From NCBI GenBank assembly GCA_033557465.1, contig CM066033.1:1243735523-1243799522 (forward strand): a DNA stretch of 64,000 nucleotides, read 5' to 3'. Position numbers and translations under genes: made by a program. This DNA is from Ichthyophis bannanicus (taxonomy: Eukaryota; Chordata; Amphibia; Gymnophiona; Ichthyophiidae). This document shows, piece after piece, positions 30,666 through 41,959 of this stretch. The notes beneath the pieces are model-generated. The model was not told where the DNA came from. It ran no database searches and was given only the letters and a program-made list of their open reading frames with translations. Each line of letters begins with the position of its first letter. Position 1 is the first letter of the stretch.

Positions 30666-31317
30666 ACTGTGCTCTGACTGCCTCAAACATGTTTAAATCG
30701 TGATGTACTTTTCAATTTACCTTAACAAAACAAAAATCAGTTCAGGATATACCTAAACAAGTCAATACATCACTCATTAAAATATAATAAAAAATTGTAA
30801 CATTGGCTAAGACAAAAACAAATTAAGAAGATCACAATATCACTTAAGAACCTCAAGACTCAAGTTCCATGAATGAATCACATCCAAGCATCAGCAGGTG
30901 TATTTCCCTATGTTTCCTTGGAAGCGACTGCTCTGCAAACTCATATCCCTGAGTCAGTTTGCCATACTTTTTTATAGCCTGTCGTGTCACCCCATCCCTT
31001 CTTTCTTCCAAAAGGACAGAAGGACTGGAGAACTGGTCGCCAGCTGAACTGCATGGAAAATGTAAGCTTTTATGCTTAGCATTAAGGAGGTGATTTTAGA
31101 AAGGCATTAATGTGTGGATTTGGAAGGTGATATGTGTGATGGCCTCTTATAAAATCCCAACCAGCTTCAGAGCACATGCTTTGACATGAAGGTGCGCACT
31201 TGCTTTGCTGGTAGGCATAGCCAGGGATGCAGTCTGAGCAGAGAATGAACACATTAAGCAACTATGTCTCTTGATTATAAAATGCCCTAATTTACATGAG
31301 TACTTGCAAATTTTACG

Positions 31318-31801
31318 GGCCCGATGTTGAAAGGCATTTACACAGTGTACAGACCTGTAAACCATGTAAACCACACTGAACAGGATATTCAATGGAACTA
31401 ACATGGTTGGTGCTGTTGAATATCTCCAACTAATGCCACTATACGCCCCAATGTTAACCGCTTAGCATCGGGGCATGTCATGGGCATTTCAAGGTGTTCC
31501 AGGGGCAGCGACAGTCGCTAACTGGGTAGCGGTGATATTGCACTGCTACCCAGTTAGCAACCTGCAAGTGAAGCTAGGCGCAGCAAAAGCTGTGCCTAGC
31601 TTTACCCATAGGAGCTAACTGGGCAGTGGTGCAATATCGCCATTACTCAGTTAGCTGCTGCAGCTGCGGAGGCTGTGTGGTGACCCCAGATATTCAGTGT
31701 GGGGCGTATATGATCCTAGTATTAAATATCCGGGTTTAAAGTTCAGTGCTGATGGCTACGTGCTGTAATTGAGCCTAGCAGCCAGAGCTGAATATCAGGT
31801 C
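31318..31801 (+). mobile_element. Chain-of-hairpins repeat, family 2, copy 1
   Basis: Starts GGGCCCGATGTTGAAAGG and ends GCTGAATATCAGGTCC, with TAC on both sides. The interior has successive stem-loops, for example 'gctaactgggtagc' (31517-31530) with its complement at 31545-31558, then 'aagctaggcgcag' / 'ctgtgcctagctt' at about 31571-31603. A related sequence is at 61791-62280. There is no ORF. Confidence 0.72.
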
Positions 31802-32070
31802 CTACATATTTTCACCCCTGCTATAGACAGGTGTAAATGTTTGCATCTTAGCTTAAGGCACAATCACTGCCACTTACATTCATATTTTATAAAGAAGAGC
31901 TCTGAAAGTGAGCTCGTAAGAATGCAGGGAATAGTAGTCCCGGGAAGCCTTAGATTGACAGGAAGTAAGCTTCTGTCATGGAGGATGGGGGGTGGGAAGC
32001 AATCTGAGAAATGTAGAAACAAAGTAGCAAGGGTTGAGAATATAGATAAAGGTAAGCACCTGAGGACAAC

Positions 32071-32092
32071 TAAGAGAGAGAGAGAGAGAGAT
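32071..32092. repeat. (AG)n microsatellite
   Basis: About ten AG units ('gagagagagagagag'). The flanking purine-rich region 31960-32160 keeps frames open on both strands without coding signs. Confidence 0.9.
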
Positions 32093-32514
32093 GAGGAAAG
32101 AACAGAACTTAGGAGAGGCAGAACTCCAAAGCCACAAGACAGGTGCAGGTAAGAAATACACAAGTTTAAAGCCTGGGCTTAGTAGTTAGACCATGAAAGG
32201 AAGTAGAAATTTGAATATTATTGAAGAGTTTGGGAGTCAGAAATTAAGGCATTGTCAGAGGGTTTGCAAAACTAGCATGAATCTAATATGAGGTTATTTA
32301 GTGATTCTGACTAGAAGCCATAGAGAAGCATTCACCTGCTTAGGCAGGTACTGTTTGCTGGGATTTGGGCAAACAGGTAATAAGTAATAAGTAATGCAGT
32401 GCCATTAGAAATATACCCTGGTTTGAAGATGAGCCAGAGGTTTGCATATGGATTGAATATGTTCCTGACTAAGGGCCCAAGGAGAATAACCTTGATTACT
32501 TAGTGAATGATGAT

Positions 32515-32890
32515 AGATAAAGACGAGCATGATCCATCCAGTCTGCCCAGTAAGGTGACTAGAGTTGTCAAGTTGCATCTGCCGCTCTGAGTAAGTTACT
32601 TCCCTCTATGCCTTTACTTAAGATTGTAGCTACTGCTCTTTGCTTTGATTCAATCTTCTTCTTATATAGCGATTCTGTATCAGTCCCATGCCTTTTTTAA
32701 TTCTGTCACTATTTTTGCTCTCACCATCTCCTTTGAGAGGGCATTCCAGACATCTACCACCCTTTCTGTGAAAAAATATTTCCTGATATTGCTTTTAAGT
32801 TTACTTCTTTGCAGATTCATTTCATATCCTCTAGTTCTACAGCGTCCCCTTCTTTGAAAAAGGTTTGTTTGTTCGTTCACAAAGACCCTT
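32515..32890 (-). pseudogene. CR1-like LINE, C-terminus and 3' UTR
   Basis: On the minus strand, 32880 down to 32683 translates to RGYEMNLQRSKLKSNIRKYF, FTERVVDVWNAL and VTELKKAWD. This is the conserved C-terminus of CR1-type ORF2 (consensus pattern FFTxRVVDxWNxLPxxVVxAxxVxxFKxxLDxxW). A 3' UTR follows with 'gggcagactggatggatcat'. It is 5'-truncated. A homologous copy is on the plus strand at 33060-33445 and another on the minus strand at 42405-42795. Confidence 0.85.
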
Positions 32891-33059
32891 TAAGTATGTG
32901 TGTAATGCACTTCTCATTAGGTATATCCTGAAGTGAATTTAGTTTTGTTACGGTAAATTGGAAAGTACATCACAATTTACCCGTAGGACCTTTAAATACT
33001 TAAAGAGACTTAAAGAGAAATAATGAACAAACAAACCTCTTTCAAAGACAGGGAAGCTG

Positions 33060-33445
33060 TAAAACTAGAGGGCATAACATGAAGCTGCAAGGTGGTAAAT
33101 TGAAAGGCAACATCAGGAAATACTTTTTCACGGAAAGAGTGGTGGATGCTTGGAATGCCCTCCCGATGGAAGTGGTGGGGGCAAATACAGTGACAGAACT
33201 CAAAATGGCATGGGACAGACACAGTGGATCCCTTTACAGCAACAGGATAAAATCAAAATAAACTTAACTATCTAATTTCTCAACAAACAGGGGTGTCCTA
33301 CACGGAGCAGTGGGTTCACCCCTAAACAAAGACATGGGGAGAGATGGCCTGCACGGAGCGGAAGGTGCACCTACTCTTGCCATCTTACTGGGCAGACTAG
33401 ATGGACCATACTGGTCTTTATCTGCCGTCATTTACTATGTTACTA
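33060..33445 (+). pseudogene. CR1-like LINE, C-terminus and 3' UTR
   Basis: Translation from 33079 gives MKLQGGKLKGNIRKYFFTER, VVDAWNALPMEVVGAN and TVTELKMAWDRH, then a 3' UTR with 'gggcagactagatggacca' and 'ctgccgtcatttactatgtt'. This is the same family as 42405-42795 and longer than the coding remnant at 32515-32890. It interrupts the right arm of the surrounding inverted-repeat element, so it is the younger insertion. The frame is open for the retained 60 codons. Confidence 0.87.
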
Positions 33446-33506
33446 AGTTACTAATTTAAACATGTTTGAGGCAGTCAGAAGTGAATTGCTGCGATGGTGT
33501 TGATCC

Positions 33507-33541
33507 CTGAAGCAGAGAGGAGAAGCTGAACCTCTCGAAAC
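33507..33541 (+). ncRNA. Hammerhead-ribozyme-like motif
   Basis: CTGA-AGCA, a 6-bp stem GAGAGG/CCTCTC (33515-33520 with 33531-33536) and then GAAAC (33537-33541). The order CUGANGA-like box, stem II, GAAA is the core of hammerhead ribozymes carried by PLEs. The first box departs from CUGANGA, so self-cleavage is doubtful. Confidence 0.4.
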
Positions 33542-33545
33542 ATGA

Positions 33546-34101
33546 ATTCACATCAGAACCTATGATTATATGAATTGAGATATGTTTTTGTATTTTTTCA
33601 ATAGATGTTAACATCTTAAGAATATTGTTTGGGGTACCGATGATGAAACTATTTGGAACTATGATATGGTCTTAAAGATGCTATAGACAGAGTCCCATAA
33701 TTTGATGGTTTCCCATTTTTATACAGTTATTTTGAATGCTCTTTATAAACTAGGCTCTCCGAACTATCTCTCAAAGCACATACAGAAAATATTTTATCTA
33801 ATGCCCCCAACATGTGTAACTAGAGAGACAGTAACAAAGAGTAGAAATTTACCTTATGCAACTTCAAATGAAATACAAGTGCTCAAAATGAACCGTAAAG
33901 ACACTTTTTAAGAGCAATGAAAAGAAAGCAACAACATTTATAATGAGGTCTACATAGTCAGAGGTGCTGCTGGGTACTTAAAAGATCTTGAGTACAGGCC
34001 CATAGATTCCCCTTCTCCCCCTCTCCCACCCCCCAAATCTTTGATTTTTAAAGTAAAAAAAAAAATAATGATTGCTTTCTCTTTTTAAGCACAATCCTGG
34101 G
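33546..34101. other. Unclassified AT-rich sequence
   Basis: Nothing recognisable beyond possible continuation of the PLE-like right arm. Confidence 0.3.
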
Positions 34102-34295
34102 CAGGGGTTTTCAACCCAGTCCTCGGGGAACCCTAAGCCAGTCAGGTTTTCAGGATTCCCAGAATGAATATGCATGAGAAAGATTTGCATGTTCTGCCTT
34201 CATTGTATGCAAATCTATATTATGCATATTCATTGTGGGAATCCTGAAAACCTGACTGGCCTGGGGTTCCCCGAGGACTGGGTTGAAAACCTATG
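34102..34295. mobile_element. Palindromic hAT-type MITE
   Basis: Near-perfect inverted repeat. 'ggttttcaacccagtcctcg' pairs with the right end 'cgaggactgggttgaaaacc', and 'gtcaggttttcaggattccc' with its complement. The centre includes 'tgaatatgcatgag'. It is the same family as 59345-59538, whose 8-bp TSD identifies the superfamily. The TSD here is not clear. Confidence 0.85.
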
Positions 34296-34786
34296 GTTTA
34301 TGGTTGAGGCACTTGATATACTGCCCTTTACTGTGTGTATCAGAGCAGTTTACAGATATAGTCTCACATCCACATTAAACGCCATCTTTAGACTTTCACT
34401 AATCATAATACAGGAAAATGTAAACAAAAACAGGCAAGAAAAAGACTATCCTTTGCTCTTTCTCATACTTCCTGGGGACTTTTTTTCTGGGACTCTTCAA
34501 GGACAGAGGTTTTGGGAATGGAGGCAGGAAGGAGCTCAGTAGGGCAGCAGAAGGTCTGGCAGGCTCAGGAGTGCGTGTAGTTGTGGTACAGGCAGCTCTC
34601 AAGCACAGCTCAAGGCAGCAGCACGGCGGCACTAATTCTAGAGCATTCTCTAGGACTCCATGACATGTACGTGGATGTCTTGCAGTTTCTCATAGATGGG
34701 TTGTTATGAATGTGACGAGAGGGCTGTAGGATGAGTGAAGTGTCAGGGCTGAAAGGTGTGCAGGGAAATGTTTTTTCTGTTTACGT
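34296..34786. other. Unclassified sequence
   Basis: No recognisable gene. 34310-34350 resembles a LINE tail in reverse ('gatatactgccctttactg') but is too short to call. Confidence 0.3.
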
Positions 34787-35475
34787 TTGGAGAGGCATTA
34801 TAGGATATCTCATACTTTTTGTACCCTCTCCACTGCACTCCACCTGAACCCAGCTTCTCCCACACTTCCCAGTTTGCACTTCCCATTCTCCCTGCTTGCA
34901 ATCGATCCTCACTCTAATTCCACACTCTTCCACTTACTTGGCTCCGCCCCCTCCCCATCCTCGCGCTCTCATTGCTTTTTCTCCTGCACTCATCCTCATG
35001 AGCTCCCATTCAGTCCCTATGCTTTCTCCCTCCACCTCAGCTCCCATGCTCTATCCACCACGCAAATGCTTCTTCACCCTCTCTCTCATCCCCCATATAT
35101 TCCTTTCTCACTTAACCCCCATGCTGTGTTCCTCACCTCACATTTACTCCCTCGATCCTGTCCCCATGTTATCCCCCCACTTACTCCTCCTAATTCAATT
35201 TCCATGCTCTTACTCCTCCTCATTTTCCACTCGCCTCCATGAACTCCTCCCTTACTCAACCTCTATATTGTTTCTCCTTGCTCATTCTTCCCCATAACCT
35301 ACCACCTTGATCTCCCTCCACTCACTTCTCATTCACTCAACCCCCTGGTATCTCCCCCCTCCTGCCCCCACACCCTCTCCCCCTATTTGTTCACCAATGC
35401 TCTCTTTCTACCCTGTCACATTCCCTATTCTTCCTATTACAATGTCTCCTCCCTCCCTCACTACTTGCTGCCAAT
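34787..35475. repeat. CT-rich degenerate tract with 'cccatgct' periodicity
   Basis: Words such as 'cccatgct', 'ctcctcctcattc' and 'cacttactcc' recur irregularly. The plus strand is about four-fifths pyrimidine. Long plus-strand frames here are leucine/serine/proline-rich because of this composition. It is probably a decayed minisatellite. Confidence 0.6.
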
Positions 35476-35689
35476 TGTACAGATATGCTCTCTGGGGCTT
35501 TAGCTGACAGGGGCAGGGAATCTCCACTGGCATGTCAATGCACTTCCAGGTTTCCAGCCAGTGGGGCCTGAGGGTCTCTATCAGGATTTTTCCTCATGCT
35601 AAAGCTTGGCAGCAGTGGCAGCCACTGAGATTTGAGGTTCAGTAAAGATTAGGCATGGGTCCCATGTGCCCAGTGATCATAATGCCCCA

Positions 35690-36330
35690 CAGTTAGGTTT
35701 ATTGATTTTGATTACTTGCCTTTCAAAACAACAGTAAAGTGGGGTACAAATACAGTATATCAGAATAATAGATACAATTACAATTAAAATGAATATATCA
35801 TCTCAAAATTAAAAAGGTAAAAGGTCCAAGGAAGGGAGATAGGAAATAGGATGGAGGATACTGTGAACTGTCCTTACTCAAGAACACGCAAATGTTAGCT
35901 CAAAGTAGTAGGTTTTCAATTTCTTCTTAAACTTTTCAATGGAGGTTTCCTGCCTAAGATAACAAGGAAGAGCATTCCACAAGAATAGTAAAAATCTGAG
36001 TGGCGAGTCACGAGTGAGTTCATATTTTCTTGTGTTCGTGATAGGGTAACAAATAGGTTATCATGTAAAGAGCGTAGTGCTAAGACATGCAGTATTAAAA
36101 AATTTGCAAGATAGTCTGGAGTCACCTTTGAAAGCGTTTTATAATTCTGCAGTACAATCTTGAATTTAATATGATAAAAAAAAAACAAGGAGTCAATGCT
36201 CCAAATCAAGAGAGGGGTGACATGATCTAATTTATGTCTTTAGTGAAATAAACAAATAGCTGTGTTTTGAAACAGTTGGAGTCATTTTATGGATGTAGAT
36301 TTGAGGCCATGTATAATAGTTGCAATAGTC
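35690..36330 (-). pseudogene. L2-like LINE 3' region
   Basis: On the minus strand, one frame reads a C-terminal L2-like stretch (LFLWNALPCYL, then LKTYYF) just after an AT-rich part, and a neighbouring frame stays open for 97 codons. The segment ends at the low-coordinate side with a LINE-like tail ('gtaccccactttactg'). The coding is frameshifted and weak, so the family is inferred. Confidence 0.45.
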
Positions 36331-36807
36331 AAAATGTGATAACACTAATGCATATATGAGGGTTCATAACCCTTTAACCTCTAAAACTGAATGACTGACT
36401 CAAAGGCACACATTGCATTGCAAAAATAATAGACATGCCTGACTGAAGATATTCAATTGTCAAAGCTTAAGTCAGGGTCAAAATGCATGCCTTCAATTTT
36501 TAATGTTTTCTGGAGAGCTAAGTAGTAATTGGCTAGTTTCAGAGCAAAGGTCAGTTGCTCATAAATCCCCATAATCCACATTTCAGGGGATTTTTGGAGA
36601 TTTAATTTGAATTTTTTTTGCAGAAAGCCAATGTCCTATGGTATCTAAGCAACAAGCCAAAACTGAGCAATCCAAGGCATTCGGGTCTACTTCAGCTACC
36701 AACTGAACATCAGATCAATCCCTGAGGCTCACCACGTTCAAGAATAACTTCATTGTGGTTACTAAGAAATGAAGTTATCCAGTTTAACACCTGTTCACCA
36801 AAGCTTA
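36331..36807. other. Unclassified sequence
   Basis: AT-rich, with no features recognised. Confidence 0.3.
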
Positions 36808-37260
36808 GGGGTATGATTACTAAACGGCGCTAAGGGCACAAAGGTAGCATTAGCAGGCGTTATCAGCACTCACTAGCAGATAACACAGGTTTAACGGCCG
36901 GTAGCCTATTAACAGGCATTAAGGTGCAAAGTGGTGGAGAAGGGGTGTTAACTGGGCAGAGTGTGAGTGGAGACAACATGTGTTCCCTTAAAAGAGGGTG
37001 CTATTAACAGGCATTAGAGGCACAGCCGCTGGGGACCTTAACGGCAGCTCAAAGCTGGCGTTAAGGGCTCATTTTGGAGAGAGAGAGCCATTCTCAGCCA
37101 TTCAGCACCACACAGGGAGCCCATTTAGATGTTAGCAGTGTGCAGCAATCAGACTGAAGCCCTGAAATTAGTGATAGTAGTGGTCAATTGGCAGTCACAG
37201 CATGGTGCCCTTTCAATAAAGGGCACTATGTTGTTGGTGCCAAAGTGGCAAAGGTGGTGC
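36808..37260 (+). mobile_element. PIF/Harbinger-like end and adjoining repeat
   Basis: Starts GGGGTATGATTACTAAACGG directly after TTA (36805-36807). This agrees with the end sequence at 43412 (GGAGCATGATTATTAAA after TAA) and with MITE ends at 61630 and 54920. The following sequence has the same short words ('gcgttatcag', 'taacaggcatta') in repeated and inverted form. No matching far end was found, so the extent is uncertain. Confidence 0.45.
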
Positions 37261-38770
37261 CATGTGAGTGATTAAGTGGGGCAGGATAATCCACTAGGCG
37301 GACCAGGTGGCCACCCAGGGTGTACATCTGCAATGGCTGTGACAGCAGCAGCACATATACATGCCGCCGCTGTTACAAAACACTTGTGCCACTGCCAACA
37401 CGAAGCCATGTTAGCAGCATGTAGGGGTGGCAGTGACACCTGCCTGGTGCAGATGATACCATTGTCCCTGCCCTGCATGACAGGTGCAACACTGCTGTTT
37501 GTACTGTCAGGGCCAAGCCAAGAGTTTTTGCCATCCTACAGACCCCCCCCCCCCCCCGCAACCCTCCTCACTGCTACCTTGAGGTTCCCCGCAGCATGAA
37601 AGGGACGATTCCCCATGAAACCCCCCTCCCCCCACCCAGCATCCACTATCTCATCTAGGGGAGGAGGTCGGCATGGCAATTGTTCTCTGTCGTGCATTGG
37701 CAAGGCTTAACACTGCATCACTTGTGCTCATGGCATGCCACTCCTGGCCCTCTCTGACACATCAAAGGGGGGCAAGAGTGGCATGCCGGGATGATCCACA
37801 TGTGTGCTGCTGCTTTAAGGACACACGCAGCACTAAAGCAGCAGTTGTACAGGAAGGTAGGGATCTAAACTACTCAGAGTGGTCTGCCAACTATGAGAAT
37901 AGTCCAGGACTGGCGCACAAGCACACATCAGGAAACAGTTGGTCACTCTGCTAGGTCACCCATGGACTGGAATATGTGTGTGTTCATGTATTCTGGCCTA
38001 CCATCCTGGCAGGACAGATTCCATATGTAAGACATGAACGTCAGCAGTATATTAATGCAGTGCTACATACAGACCTAACAAGAAGTTCCTCACCCACACC
38101 TTCCTAACATCGCTGTCAAACCGGTATGGTACACAGCCTGCAGAGAGCTACATAGACAGAGGCATACCCCAGCTTATTCCCTCAAACAGCCTGGCAATGG
38201 CTGCTCTGTGGCTCCTAACACATGTCCTCTGTGTGTAAAAGAGAGAGAGCATGGGTTCAAGACCAGCTTGTAGATCAAGAGTGTCCAGGTGTGTTAAATT
38301 TATCCTACATTTCCATATCTGTATCCACAAGTGCAATCCTTCCCATCTCATCTAGCACAAGTTCTTACAGTCTCCAGCCACACTGAGAAGCTGCACCAGC
38401 ACCTGCTGAATAGCACTAATAGTGCCCACATACTGAGTGGGCCTTAGCAATATGTGGGCATTAGCAAAGTCAAGCATTAAAGGAGTCCTAAGGACCAAAT
38501 ATGAATGACAACGTACTCCTCTTTTGGACAGTGGGGTCAATGTATTTGTGGGTTTGTGTGTCTAGAGGACTGTGAGCAGTACTAATGCAGTGTATGTGTG
38601 TGTGTGATGCCCATACTTTATGGCTGTGCATACAACATGCTGTATGGTCAGTTATTCGTCAACTTCACAAATTATGTGAGACAGTATGTAGTTGCAACCT
38701 GTGGGAGTCACTGGTTGACTAGCTGTGCCTGTACACATCTTGTCCTCAAAGATGTGACACTCAAATGCAT
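37261..38770. other. Unclassified, possibly the interior of a DNA transposon
   Basis: Contains a C run (about 37545-37558) and moderately GC-rich 'gcagcagcaca' words. No coding similarity is recognised on either strand. Confidence 0.3.
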
Positions 38771-38779
38771 TCCCAGTTA

Positions 38780-39335
38780 CAACATAGAAACACAACGGCA
38801 GAAAAAGGCCGCATGGCCTATCCAGTCTGCCCTTCTATATCAACTACCATAGTCCCTTTTTTACCTTTAGAGACCCTCTGTGTTTGTCCCATGCTTTTTT
38901 GAATTCAGATACTGTCTTCATCTTCACCAGAAATATTTCCACATATTACTCCTGAGTCTATCTGCTTTCACTCTCATCCTATGTCCCCTCATAGCAAAGC
39001 TTGCCTTCAATTGAAAGAGACCCTTCTGAGCATTTATGCAACGGAAGTATTTAAATGTCTCTGTCATATCTCCCCTATCCCGCCTTTTCTCTAAAGTATA
39101 CATATTAAGATCTTTAAATCTGTCCTCATATGTTTCATAATGAAGACCACTAACCATTTTAGTAGCCACCCTCTGCACCGACTCCAACCTGCATATATCC
39201 TTTTGAAGGTGCGGTCTCCAGAATTACATACAATACTCCAAATGAGGTCACGCCAGAGACTTAAACAGAGGCATTATCATCTCCTTTATTCTGCTGGCCA
39301 TTCCTCTCCATATACACCCAAGTATCTTTATGGCT
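38780..39335 (-). pseudogene. CR1-like LINE, late ORF2 and 3' region
   Basis: Minus-strand translation of 39187-38924 reads ESVQRVATKMVSGLHYETYE, DRFKDLNMYTLEKRRDRGDM, TETFKYF and later the MRVKADRLRSNMWKYF stretch. This matches the conserved end of CR1 ORF2 (LxxVQRRATKMIxGL...YExRLxxLxLxSLxxRRxRGDxxxxYK). The plus strand begins with 'gaaaaaggccgcatggccta', a CR1 3' UTR block. It is 5'-truncated and not functional. Confidence 0.87.
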
Positions 39336-39620
39336 TTCTACCTGTTTAGCTACTTTAAGTTCATCATCAAGGCCCATCTCCACAGCATGCCCCTACACTT
39401 ACTTCCCAACAAGACACTGCTGTAGAGCTCCCATATTGCCTGCTGGTTTCACTGGAGTGAGCTGGGGGAGCATGGTCTCGCTAGGGAGAGCTCCATCACA
39501 TGTGTGTGTGTAGCAAACCTTACCTCTAACTGAATCTGAAGGCCTCAAGGCACACCTGTCTACACAGGTGAGAAACCTGAATAATGCCAACTGCCATTAT
39601 AGCTGCATCCGCAGCAACAC
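39336..39620. other. Unclassified sequence
   Basis: No recognisable feature. Confidence 0.3.
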
Positions 39621-39622
39621 TG

Positions 39623-40170
39623 TCAGTCCCCGTGGTGCAGCTGCAGCCTAGGGAAACTAGGCTCACATAGAGGCCTGGCCTCTGTGAATGTCCAATGTGT
39701 TTTAATTTGAGCATCCATACTGGTTAAACACGAATCCATTGTCCCAGTCTTTAAATCAACATCCTGCAATTTAACTACAGTGTCACGGGAAAACTGACAC
39801 AAAAGAGATACCGTCTCAGAAAGTATTTGCTCAGCACGTTCAACAACATGCCAGATATCCATCAGTGATACTGATGTAACTTGAGAGTCCGAAGAAGTGG
39901 CAGAAGGCTCCTTCCCAGATACCGCCTGTGGGAGCACTGCCTCCACCCGAGAACTCTGTTCACAAGGAGGGGACATACTGGAAATCTCTAAAAAACCTGG
40001 TGGCAAAAGAGGCGTATGCTCAGGAGATCTAAGGGTTGCACCTTCTTCAAGAGGAGCAGATGTTATTATACCTGGAGTCATCATGGAGGAAGTTAATACC
40101 ATGTGTTTATATATGGGTCCACTCACTGACGCAAGAGGCTGACCTTTCTTCTTCTGCTTACCTCCGGGTT
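39623..40170 (-). pseudogene. Possible L1 ORF1 N-terminal fragment
   Basis: An open minus-strand frame of 167 codons (40126 to 39623). The N-terminal half is Pro/Ser-rich. A coiled-coil-like stretch follows, with hydrophobic residues spaced in heptads (SLMDIWHVVERAEQIL, TVVKLQDVDLKTGTMDSCL). This is the layout of L1-type ORF1 N-termini, but the diagnostic RRM and C-terminal domains are absent. The sequence differs from the L1 ORF1 at 15944, so it would be another family. It could equally be an unrelated open frame. Confidence 0.35.
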
Positions 40171-40899
40171 CTTAAAACCCCTCCTAAGCTCCTATGTTGT
40201 TCCTAAGGGGCTCCAAAGGGGCATATAAGACCCCTTTGGATCCACGCCTTAGGAACCAACCAGGAAACGCACCAAACACTGAGTGCCGTAAAGACGCAGA
40301 GTTTTATGAGGCTTAAGGGGTGACATCGGCACTGGCTGCCCCACTCAGGCCGGATGTTCCCGCAGTCACCGGCAGTCCTGGAGCCCTCCAGCATATAGAG
40401 GCTGATGCCAATCTCTCCCTTAATGTTTGCTTTTTTCCAATTGTTGGGCATTATTTTGGTTTGCTTCACACATTCATTTAAAAAAAATTTTGACATGCAC
40501 AGCTTCATTGTACATGTGTTAATTCATAGATTAATGCATGTTAAACTGACTTGCATGTATTAAATTCTTTAATGAATGAAATACGTGCTAATGAATGTAC
40601 ATCCCTAGCTCTGAAAGTGACTGCTTAGCTCTAATTTCATAAAGCTAGAATAGAAGGATTTCATCACTAAAAAATTGATATTTATGTTGCCTTGAACTTG
40701 AGTGATACTCAAGCAAAATAAAATATTTGCTGCTATATTAAAGAGATGCCGCCAAGGAGCACATCATGGCACCAACATGCTGTTATCACTGCTTGCATTT
40801 CAGATTGAAGCCTCAGCCTACCCTCTCAGGACTCTGAAATGTACAGAAGTCTGCCACTGAAAAACCATAACACTAATGATTTTCTTCTTTTTTTAAACT
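40171..40899. other. Unclassified sequence
   Basis: Includes a short inverted repeat around 40182-40255 ('cctaaggggctccaaagggg' against 'cccctttggatcc...cttagg'). Otherwise nothing recognised. Confidence 0.35.
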
Positions 40900-41145
40900 G
40901 AAGATTATTTTAATTCATCACAATAGTTGTGTTTTATGTGGTTTGTTATGTTTATTCTGTTTTGATTATGATTCTTTAGTTTATTTTATGTTACATTTTA
41001 TTAAGTTTTATGGATTTTACCCTTGGATTTTAATATTGATTCCAACTGTTATATTTGATGAAATGTATTGATCTGTTATTGTAACTCACTTGAAGCAACT
41101 GCTTAGACTGGTGAGACATAAATTTAACTAAATAAAATTAATGAA
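40900..41145 (+). mobile_element. LINE 3' tail, L2-like
   Basis: Ends 'agactggtgagacataaat' and 'ttaactaaataaaattaat', preceded by 'gtaactcacttgaagcaact'. This is the usual '...-cataaat-(taaa)n' end of an L2-type LINE. No coding part is retained. Confidence 0.5.
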
Positions 41146-41324
41146 ACCTGCTTTGCCAGAAAGGTCCTATTTAGAAATCAGTATCTCTTTGGCTATAATG
41201 TACAATCTCTTTTAAATCTGATATTTCTCTTTCTTTACACAATAGCCTTCTAAAGAGATTAGCAGGTAACTTAAGATTCCAATGCATTTTGTTATTAATA
41301 GGGATTAGCATTGCCTCGAAGGAA

Positions 41325-41420
41325 AGGCCTGGCAATCTACTTCCGGTCACACTGCCAAGAAAACTCAGGAGCTGCTGCTGCGTTGCCAGGAGTCAGCATT
41401 GACTCAAAGACAAACATTGC
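41325..41420 (+). mobile_element. SINE tail with RTE-like 3' module
   Basis: 'ggaaaggcctggcaatctac', 'gaaaactcagg' and 'caggagtcagcattgactc'. It is the same module as the right half of the 5S SINE at 15364-15450. No 5S head is visible here, so the copy is 5'-truncated. Confidence 0.6.
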
Positions 41421-41940
41421 ATTGAAAGGATTGTCAGTTTGTATTTTCCCAGCAATTTTTATGATATAATACTAGATATATCCTTTCTAAAGGATGCCTT
41501 TCAAACAATTAATGTAATTCCAGGAATGCCAGCCGGTCCTCCGGAATGATATTTTCAATAGAGGAATGTCCTCCAAGGAATTCTGTATGCCCAAGGGCCA
41601 AGGTTATTGAAGATAGCAACAATCCTAAGCATGAGTAATTTCTGACCCCCTGTAACACTGACCATCGAGAATCTAAACAATGAATGGATATGTTGCACCC
41701 CAGTAAAAAAGATAAGCTCAAAGAAAAGGGTTCTTTGTGAGAAAGTATTTTCTCATGGTGAAGAGTCCCAGAAGCATCTGTGCAAGCACACATGTGCTGT
41801 GGACATACAGAAACGGAAACCTAAGTAATGATGGAAGTCTAACCAAAAAAGATGAGGCAGTGTTATTCTGGTAGAGTTTCTGGTGGCTTCGTAAATGGAA
41901 GCTGTATTAAAGATGCCACATTCAAAGCATTTAAATTAAT
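41421..41940. other. Unclassified sequence
   Basis: No recognisable feature. Confidence 0.3.
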
Positions 41941-41959
41941 AAAAAAAACTAAATTAAAA

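Larger units (their letters stand above)
30666..33545. mobile_element. Possible second Penelope-type remnant with inverted arms
   Basis: 'tgactgcctcaaacatgttt' (about 30678) is complementary to 'aaacatgtttgaggcagtca' (about 33459). 'gtgatgtacttttcaattta' (about 30703) is complementary to 'taaattggaaagtacatcac' (about 32952) with one change. On the right arm these two blocks are separated by a CR1 fragment (33060-33445). Immediately after the right arm is a hammerhead-like motif (33507-33541). Inverted partial copies plus such a motif resemble PLE long terminal structures. No RT is seen, so the class is inference. Confidence 0.4.

Noticed and set aside
34787..35297. Leucine/serine-rich membrane protein ORFs
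   Set aside because: Product of a CT-rich low-complexity tract. No start context or conserved motif.
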